Below, piece by piece: positions 30,857 to 36,204 of a stretch of DNA of 36,204 nucleotides. Location: assembly GCA_017617795.1 (NCBI GenBank), contig JAFZVM010000020.1:1-36204 (forward strand), given 5' to 3'. How positions within the stretch are numbered: the stretch's first letter is position 1; each line of letters begins with the position of its first letter. Made by a program: the position numbers and the translations under genes. The notes below the pieces were generated by a model. That model searched no databases. It had not been told where the DNA came from and saw only the letters and a program-made list of their open reading frames with translations. The stretch comes from Oscillospiraceae bacterium. GTDB taxonomy: Bacteria > Bacillota > Clostridia > Oscillospirales > Oscillospiraceae.

Positions 30857-31843
30857 TCAGCTCTTCCCCGCGTAATCCGGGTTCAGGATATGGGGACTCC
30901 CCTTCCCCGCAAAGAAATCGGCGCAGATCTCCAGGGCCATGCGGTAGATGTTCCACAGGGACTCCACGGTCTGGCTGGCCACGTGGGGGGTGAGGACGCA
31001 GTTTTCCAGGGTCAGAAGGGGGGAATCCGCAGGCAGGGGCTCCCGGGCGTACACATCCAGTCCCGCTCCGGCGATCTTCCCCGCTTTCAGGGCTTCATAC
31101 AGGGCCGCTTCATCCAGGATGCTCCCCCGGGCGGTGTTCACCAGCACCGCCGTGGGCTTCATGAGCCCCAGGAGGCGGGCGTCCACCAGCTTCTCGTTCT
31201 CCGGCCTGGCGGGGATATGGAGGCTCACGGCGTCGGACCGACGGAAAAGCTCCTCCAGAGAGACCGGCTCCACCCCCTCCGCGGCGGCTTCCTCCGGGGT
31301 GAGGCGATGGTCGCACACCAGCACCCGGCAGCCGAAGCCGGTCACCAGCTGCCGGAGCTTCCGGCCGATGCCCCCGTAACCCAGGATGCCCAGGGTCGCG
31401 CCGATGAGCTCATGGCCCACGTCTTTCTCCCAGACGCCGCTCACCGTGCGGGTCTGGGCGATCTTCATCCGGCGGCCGCAGCTCAGCAGCAGGGTCAGGG
31501 CCATCTCCGCCACGGCGGCGGTATTGGCTCCGGTGGTCCGGGCCACGGCGATCCCCGCCCGGGAGGCGGCGGCCAGGTCCACTTTATCGTAGCCCACGCC
31601 GAAGCGCACCAGGAGCTTCGTGTTCTCCCGGATGCGGCTGAAGATGGGCTCCCCGTAGGGCTCCACGTCGATGATCCCCGCGTCCGCATGCCGCAGCTCC
31701 TCCACCACCTCATCTTCCGAGAAGGGCAGCTGGGGGACCCAGCGGTATTCCAGGCCCAGGGTCCGGGCATACTCCTCCGCCCGGCGGTTCAGCTCCGTGA
31801 ACAGTTCGGACCGGTCCCCGAAGAAGGAAACGACCTTTTTCAT
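30857..31843 (-). CDS. D-2-hydroxyacid dehydrogenase (NAD-dependent)
   Basis: 328 residues, start after AAAGGGG. The open frame is longer upstream, but that part overlaps the previous gene. The family's NAD-binding GYGGIG is at 155-160. The catalytic triad is R239 (NTARGS), E268 (DVYAREPL) and H287 (LTPHVASQT). LLVRFGVGYDKVDLAAAS (78-95) is the usual substrate-domain segment. It would reduce a 2-oxoacid to a D-2-hydroxyacid, or the reverse; phosphoglycerate, glyoxylate and hydroxypyruvate are typical substrates of relatives. It begins two bases after the amidohydrolase stop, inside a tight operon of sugar- or sugar-acid-type enzymes. Substrate unknown. Confidence 0.88.
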   Translation of the reverse strand: MKKVVSFFGDRSELFTELNRRAEEYARTLGLEYRWVPQLPFSEDEVVEELRHADAGIIDVEPYGEPIFSRIRENTKLLVRFGVGYDKVDLAAASRAGIAVARTTGANTAAVAEMALTLLLSCGRRMKIAQTRTVSGVWEKDVGHELIGATLGILGYGGIGRKLRQLVTGFGCRVLVCDHRLTPEEAAAEGVEPVSLEELFRRSDAVSLHIPARPENEKLVDARLLGLMKPTAVLVNTARGSILDEAALYEALKAGKIAGAGLDVYAREPLPADSPLLTLENCVLTPHVASQTVESLWNIYRMALEICADFFAGKGSPHILNPDYAGKS

Positions 31844-31845
31844 GC

Positions 31846-32769
31846 TTACCCCTTTCCCGCCGGGAGGGCGTAGGCCTCCGGCGCATTCCGGCAAAACAGG
31901 GCTTCCTGCTCCGTAGGGGTCAGATCGCCCCGGCGGAACATTTCGATCATCTGAGGATAGGCGGCGGAGCAGAGGGTCCCGGGGATATCCGAGCCCCACA
32001 GGAGCTTCCGGATCCCCACCCGGTCCCGCACCCGGCTCAGGAGCTCCAGGGCCGTGGGATAGGGCCAGCCCTCCTCCCCGAAGAAATCCGGCATGGCGCT
32101 CACGTCCAGCCAGCAGTTGGGCAGCCCGCCCAGGGCGGCCATCCGCTCCCATTTCTCCCGTCCCTCCGGGCCGTCGATCGGCCGGGGATAGGCCAGGTGA
32201 CACAGGACGAAGCGGGTATGGGGACAGGCCTCCATCGCGTCACGCAGCCCCTCCGGATCATAGATGCCGTAGTCCGTGGGCGCCGGGTCGATGGTGACGG
32301 TGAGCCCCAGCTCCCCCGCCCGGGCGAACAGGGCCGTCATCCGGCCCTCCGTATACCGCAGCCCGGGATACATGGTCTGCTCCGTCAGAGAGCGCATCTC
32401 CAGCTTCACGCTGCGGAGACCCCGGCCATGCCAGTATTCCATCTCCTCCCGCCAGCCCTCCCGGGGCTCCAGGAGCATGGCTCCGCTGAGCCGGTCCGGG
32501 TACCGTTCCACGGCCCGGGCCGTCTCCTCGTTCTGGGGAGAAAGGGGCGTCTGCTGGATGACCGCCGCCTCCACCTCCAAGGCGTCCATCAGGGCTATGA
32601 GCCCTTCGGCGGAAAAGCAGCTGTCCGTCAGATACGGGGGCATGGCCTGAAAGCCGCCCTCCCGGGTGGTCCGCCATCCATTCCTCTCCAGACGGCTCCC
32701 CAGGCGTTCCTCCCCCCTGCCCAGGGCGGAGGCGGGGGAAAGATGGACGTGGGCGTCGATGATCCTCAA
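31846..32769 (-). CDS. Amidohydrolase_2-family metal-dependent hydrolase or decarboxylase (TTG start)
   Basis: 307 residues. The start codon is TTG, just past the stop of the previous gene, with AAGGAGCGG inside that gene as ribosome binding site. The metal motif DAHVHL (residues 5-10), a middle LCHLAYPRP and the late WGSDIPGT are those of the amidohydrolase_2 branch. That branch includes aldonolactone hydrolases and non-oxidative decarboxylases. In a sugar operon, hydrolysis of a sugar lactone is a reasonable guess, but the residues seen do not decide it. Cytoplasmic. Confidence 0.85.
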   Translation of the reverse strand: MRIIDAHVHLSPASALGRGEERLGSRLERNGWRTTREGGFQAMPPYLTDSCFSAEGLIALMDALEVEAAVIQQTPLSPQNEETARAVERYPDRLSGAMLLEPREGWREEMEYWHGRGLRSVKLEMRSLTEQTMYPGLRYTEGRMTALFARAGELGLTVTIDPAPTDYGIYDPEGLRDAMEACPHTRFVLCHLAYPRPIDGPEGREKWERMAALGGLPNCWLDVSAMPDFFGEEGWPYPTALELLSRVRDRVGIRKLLWGSDIPGTLCSAAYPQMIEMFRRGDLTPTEQEALFCRNAPEAYALPAGKG

Positions 32770-32771
32770 GT

Positions 32772-33755
32772 TCAGAGCCGCTCCTTCACGTCCGGGCGGA
32801 CGAAGCCCTCCGGATAATCCTCCACCTTATGCCCCACGATGGTGTACTCCTTGTCCCCGCTGGTGTACCGGTTCTCCAGCTTCATGTAGGCCTGGGGATC
32901 GAACATGCCGGAGGCGGAGAAGCTCTCCATCCCCGTGGCGGGGGCGGTGGAGAAGGTGTAGGTCACGTCCTGGTTTTTGAAGTTCTGCAGCCCGTGCTCC
33001 AGCATGCCCTCCATGGCGGCCTTCAGGGTATAATGGGTGCTGCACATGACGAAGCCCAGCTCTGTGAGCTCCTCCATGGTGACGGAAGGGCGGTACTTTC
33101 CGTCCGGTCCCTTCTCCGCCCGCACGTCTGCGAAGATCTTGGGGCCTGTGACCCGCTTTGCCATCTCTTTTGCCTGCTCCAGGTTGATGATGGCCACCAT
33201 CATGGCGATGACATACTGGCCCCTGGAGGCGCCGAGGTCGATGGCTTCCTGGAGGCGCTCGCAGCCCTCCTGCATCTCCTCCGGATCGAAGGGATCCGCA
33301 TTGCTGCGGGCGATCAGGAGGCAGTCCGTCCCCTCCAGAGCGTCCAGAGCGGCCCGGACCTTGGCCAGGTATTTCTCCCGGGGCAGGAGCCGGGTGCTCT
33401 CCTCCATATCCGCCGAGTCCTCCAGCTGGATGGCCGCAGCCCCGGCCTTGCTCAGCCGCCGGGCGGAACGGTACACTGCCAAGGGACCGCCGAAGCCGTC
33501 CTCGATATCCGCGATCAGGGGGATGGAGCTGGTCTGGGAGACCCGGCTCACCACCCACTCCAGATCCGTGAGGCCGGTGAAGCCGTAATCGATCACCCCG
33601 TTCATGGCGATGGAGGTCTCGCCTCCGCTGAGGAGGCTCACCGGGAAGCCGCACATCTCCACCGCATGGTTGGAGGCGCAGTCGTACACGCAGGGCACCA
33701 GGAAGCAGCCCCTGCTCTCATCCAAAATCTGTTTCAGAGTCTTTTTGCTGGACAT
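32772..33755 (-). CDS. Isocitrate lyase / PEP mutase superfamily protein lacking the lyase cysteine
   Basis: 327 residues, start after GGGAGGAAAGACC; first gene of the operon. The superfamily TIM-barrel signatures are present: GGETSIAMNG (44-53), metal site DIEDGFGG (83-90), QLED (110-113) and IARSNA (148-153). Isocitrate and methylisocitrate lyases carry KKCGH or KRCGH in the mobile loop after the ED motif. Here the loop (about 114-127, SADMEESTRLLPRE) has no Cys. The protein is therefore unlikely to be a classical isocitrate lyase. A C-C or P-C bond enzyme acting on an oxaloacetate-, malate- or phosphonopyruvate-like compound is possible. The long C-terminal part after residue 250 is also unusual for the family. 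Confidence 0.83.
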   Translation of the reverse strand: MSSKKTLKQILDESRGCFLVPCVYDCASNHAVEMCGFPVSLLSGGETSIAMNGVIDYGFTGLTDLEWVVSRVSQTSSIPLIADIEDGFGGPLAVYRSARRLSKAGAAAIQLEDSADMEESTRLLPREKYLAKVRAALDALEGTDCLLIARSNADPFDPEEMQEGCERLQEAIDLGASRGQYVIAMMVAIINLEQAKEMAKRVTGPKIFADVRAEKGPDGKYRPSVTMEELTELGFVMCSTHYTLKAAMEGMLEHGLQNFKNQDVTYTFSTAPATGMESFSASGMFDPQAYMKLENRYTSGDKEYTIVGHKVEDYPEGFVRPDVKERL

Positions 33756-33785
33756 GGTCTTTCCTCCCGTCAGTTCGTTGCAGAC

Positions 33786-33814
33786 AGTGTATCACAGTTT
33801 GTCCGACGGAACAA
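33786..33814 (-). promoter_or_regulatory. Promoter of the sugar operon with overlapping palindrome
   Basis: On the minus strand TTGTTC (33809-33814), a 17-base spacer and TACACT (33786-33791) stand 30 bases before the start at 33755. A near-palindrome, TTGTCCGACGGAACAA on the plus strand (33799-33814), covers the -35 and part of the spacer. This is a plausible repressor site. Confidence 0.6.
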
Positions 33815-33837
33815 CACCGTGCCGCCTGCGGATCGGC

Positions 33838-33866
33838 TTGCTTTTTCCTCCGGATTGCCATACAAT
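33838..33866 (+). promoter_or_regulatory. Promoter of the second glycyl radical enzyme gene
   Basis: TTGCTT (33838-33843), a 17-base spacer and TACAAT (33861-33866) lie 87 bases before ATG 33954. It is back to back with the sugar operon promoter, 23 bases away, so the two units may be co-regulated. Confidence 0.7.
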
Positions 33867-33953
33867 GGAGATAATCAGAAAAATGCCCTTTGGGCGATGG
33901 ATGCTCCGGCGCGGGGTTGAGCCACCGCGGACGGAGCCGGAACGGAGGTCTTT

Positions 33954-36204
33954 ATGTATCAGTTTCGACCCGTTACCCCCAGGATGCGGCTCATGCACGA
34001 GCGCATCCGGGAGCGCGTCTACCACGTGGATGCGGAGCGCTGCCTCATCGTCACCCGGGCGGCGCAGAAGTATGAAAGCGTCGTGCCCACCATCAAGAAC
34101 GCCCTGATCTTCAAAGCTATGTGCGAGGAGATGACCACCCGGGTGGAGGATCACGAGATCCTGGTGGCCAACAACAGCAAGTATTTCTGCGGCTGCCGCT
34201 TCGACCCCCGCTGGGGCGGCGGAGACATGTACGTCCGCCTGGTGGAGAGCGGGCAGTGGAAGATGGGAGAGGACGGGCTGTACCACAACCCGCCCACGGA
34301 TGAGCTCCGGCTGGTGATGAGTCCCCAGGAGCTGGAGGATCTGAAAAGCATCGGCAGCTACTGGAAAGGCCGCACCATCGGGGATATGGCCATGGCCTGG
34401 CAGCCGGAGGGCTACGATGAGCTGAACCGGCTGGGAGTCCGCTCCTTCGGGGCGAACATGCCCATCGTCATGATGCCCGCGGGCCACTCCACCCCCGGGT
34501 ACGCCAAGGTCCTCAGCATGGGTTACGCCGCCCTGAAGAAGCAGGCACGGGACTGGATGGACGCCCACCGGAACGACCTCATGGGGGAGGACGTGGAGAA
34601 ATACATGTTCTATAACTCCGTGGAGATCGTATGTGACGGCGCCATCACCCTGCTGAAGCGCTATGGCCGGACCTGCTACGACGCGGCGGAGAAGTGCGCC
34701 GACCCGGTTCGGAAGGCGGAGCTCCGGCGCATGGGGGACGACCTCATGCAGATTTCCGAAGGCCCGGCTCAGACCTTCTCCCAGGCCTGCCAGGCCACGC
34801 TGCTGTATGAGTCGATGATCGCCATGTCCGGGGTGGGAGACATCGGTTCCTTCGGACGCTTCGACCAGTATACCTGGCCCTACCTGAAGGCGGACCTGGA
34901 GGCGGGACGGATCACCATGGACGAGGCCCAGGAGATCACCGACTGCTTCTTCATGAAGATCAACAGCTTCTATAACGGCGGCGTGGGCCCCCTCACCGTT
35001 ATCATCGGCATCGGCAATACCTATCTCCACACCACCGTGGGCGGCGTGGACCCGGACACCGGGGAGGACGCCTCCAACCCCGTCACCTACATGACTCTGG
35101 AGACCCTGGGCCGCCTCAGCCTCCACGATCCCACCATCTCCCTGCGGATCAACAAGAACACCCCGGAAAAGCTCTGGGAATGCGCCATCGAGGTGAACAA
35201 GCTGGTGGGGGGCCTGCCCCTGTTCCAGAACGACGAGGTCATCATCCCCTGGACCATGAAGCAGCTGGGCTTCTCCCTCCGGGACGCCCGGGACTACGCC
35301 CTCATCGGCTGCCAGGAGATCACCGGCTCCGGCAACGACTACGCCGCGGGCAACGGCACCACTCCGCCGGAGGCTTACACCCAGTACAGCACCATTCTGG
35401 ACATGGCGCTGAACGACGGGAAAAACCCCTTCAACGGGGAGCAGTGCAGCCTCCACACCGGCTATCTCTATGAGATGCAGTCTCTGGATGAGGTGAAGGA
35501 GGCCTGGAAGTCCATGGCCCGGTACGTGCTGAAGGCCCAGGTCAGCATCATGAACTACGTGGAATACCTGTTCATGTACCACGACCAGCACCCCATCCTC
35601 TCCATCAGCATGGAGGGCTGCATGGAAAACGGGAAGGACATCGTCTGCGGCGGAGCGAAGTACAATTCCTTCGGCTGCACCGCCGTGGGCCTGGCCACGG
35701 TGGCGGACTCCCTCACCACCATCCGGTACATGTGCTTCGACAAGAAGCTCTGCACCACCCGGGAGCTGTACGACGCCTATATGGCCAACTGGGAGGGATA
35801 CGAGCCCCTGCGGCAGAAGATCCTCTCCACCGTGCCCCACTACGGCAACGCCGACCCCTACGCGGACGAGCAGATGAAATGGGTGGTGGACGCCTACTAC
35901 GACATCTGCACCGAATGCTACAGCCGGCGCTGCCGGATCTTCAAGGGCGGCCTGTACAGCGCCGCCAGCCACGTGGCCCAGGGCTATACCACCTGGGCGA
36001 CGCCGGACGGCCGCAAGGCGGGCGTCCCCATCGCGGACGCCGCTTCCCCCGCCCAGGGGCGGGACTGCTGCGGTCCCACCGCCGTCCTCTCCTCCGCCCT
36101 CAGCTTCGAGCAGGGCCGGTTCATGAACGGTCTGGCCCTGAATATCCGCATCCACCCCTCCGCCCTGAACGGGGAGGAGGGCGTAACGAAGCTCCGCACC
36201 CTCA
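33954..36204 (+). CDS. Glycyl radical enzyme paralogue (GRE2), cut by window end
   Basis: 750 residues are visible; the glycyl radical loop should lie just beyond the edge. The start follows AACGGAGGTCTTT. The thiyl radical cysteine is C453 and the likely base E455 in LIGCQEITGSGNDYAAGNG, nearly the same as GRE1. Other shared blocks are GRFDQYTWPYLK, HYGNADPYAD, MEGCMENGKD and TWATPDGRKAG. The two proteins are plainly paralogues with one active-site type, unlike the GCVEP of glycerol dehydratase and choline lyase. The long leader and divergent promoter tie it to the L-xylulose/hydroxyacid operon. An activase, if linked, would be downstream outside the window. Chemistry and substrate unknown. 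Confidence 0.92.
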   Translation, partial: MYQFRPVTPRMRLMHERIRERVYHVDAERCLIVTRAAQKYESVVPTIKNALIFKAMCEEMTTRVEDHEILVANNSKYFCGCRFDPRWGGGDMYVRLVESGQWKMGEDGLYHNPPTDELRLVMSPQELEDLKSIGSYWKGRTIGDMAMAWQPEGYDELNRLGVRSFGANMPIVMMPAGHSTPGYAKVLSMGYAALKKQARDWMDAHRNDLMGEDVEKYMFYNSVEIVCDGAITLLKRYGRTCYDAAEKCADPVRKAELRRMGDDLMQISEGPAQTFSQACQATLLYESMIAMSGVGDIGSFGRFDQYTWPYLKADLEAGRITMDEAQEITDCFFMKINSFYNGGVGPLTVIIGIGNTYLHTTVGGVDPDTGEDASNPVTYMTLETLGRLSLHDPTISLRINKNTPEKLWECAIEVNKLVGGLPLFQNDEVIIPWTMKQLGFSLRDARDYALIGCQEITGSGNDYAAGNGTTPPEAYTQYSTILDMALNDGKNPFNGEQCSLHTGYLYEMQSLDEVKEAWKSMARYVLKAQVSIMNYVEYLFMYHDQHPILSISMEGCMENGKDIVCGGAKYNSFGCTAVGLATVADSLTTIRYMCFDKKLCTTRELYDAYMANWEGYEPLRQKILSTVPHYGNADPYADEQMKWVVDAYYDICTECYSRRCRIFKGGLYSAASHVAQGYTTWATPDGRKAGVPIADAASPAQGRDCCGPTAVLSSALSFEQGRFMNGLALNIRIHPSALNGEEGVTKLRTL

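Noticed and set aside
30857..32203. Longer N-terminus for the D-2-hydroxyacid dehydrogenase
   Set aside because: The extra codons overlap the amidohydrolase gene in another frame and lack a ribosome binding site, whereas MKKVVSFF at 31843 has AAAGGGG and matches the family's normal start.
33792..36155. Minus-strand open frame of 787 codons opposite the second glycyl radical enzyme
   Set aside because: His/Gly/Val-rich composition typical of antisense frames; the plus strand encodes a conserved enzyme.

Overview
The window reads as chromosomal DNA of a GC-rich, strictly anaerobic gut Firmicute, most likely a member of the Clostridia such as the Oscillospiraceae. That placement is an inference. 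It rests on the glycyl radical enzymes, a Fe-S aldo/keto reductase, a Fe-S old-yellow-enzyme-type flavoenzyme, a corrinoid-type UroD-family methyltransferase, type III pantothenate kinase with an ECF vitamin transporter, a BspA-type surface protein, strong AGGAGG ribosome binding sites and plain sigma-A promoters. No rRNA, tRNA, insertion sequence, phage gene or CRISPR array was seen.

Layout. 1-6999 (minus) is the first 2333 codons of a giant secreted protein: signal peptide, three modules of BspA-type leucine-rich repeats, a long array of Cys-containing repeats and Ig-like repeats running off the window edge. 7236-9592 (plus) holds a cupin, branched-chain aminotransferase ilvE and a small Cys-rich protein. 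Two copies of a structured intergenic element flank that last gene. 9904-12967 (minus) holds a zinc-motif UroD/MtaA-like methyltransferase and a Fe-S flavoenzyme. 13121-14672 (plus) holds a stand-alone cobalamin methyltransferase (cobI/cbiL) and an MscS channel. 14735-17792 (minus) is a GNAT acetyltransferase and a complete glycyl radical enzyme (GRE1). 18022-20232 (plus) is a pair of aldo/keto reductases. 20289-22875 (minus) is coaBC plus a GT-C membrane glycosyltransferase. 23126-26957 (plus) is a probable operon: pantothenate-type ECF S component, coaX, two integral membrane proteins (one MFS) and three tandem paralogous single-span small proteins of unknown role.

27008-33755 is a carbohydrate region. 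It contains a UlaE-like 3-epimerase, a divergent FG-GAP-like cytoplasmic protein and a tight minus-strand operon: ICL/PEP-mutase-superfamily protein, amidohydrolase, D-2-hydroxyacid dehydrogenase, LyxK-like L-xylulokinase and a two-span small membrane protein. Kinase plus 3-epimerase imply L-xylulose to L-xylulose-5-P to L-ribulose-5-P. From a divergent promoter, a second glycyl radical enzyme (GRE2, 33954-36204, cut by the window end) is read outward.

How the parts fit. coaBC, the ECF S component and coaX form a CoA-from-pantothenate unit on two divergent promoters. GRE1 and GRE2 are paralogues sharing an active-site signature, GCQEITGSGNDY, that differs from the GCVEP of well-studied glycyl radical dehydratases. 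Neither has an activating enzyme in the window. The most interesting unexplained items are the three tandem small membrane proteins, the two glycyl radical paralogues and the intergenic element with a covarying hairpin.
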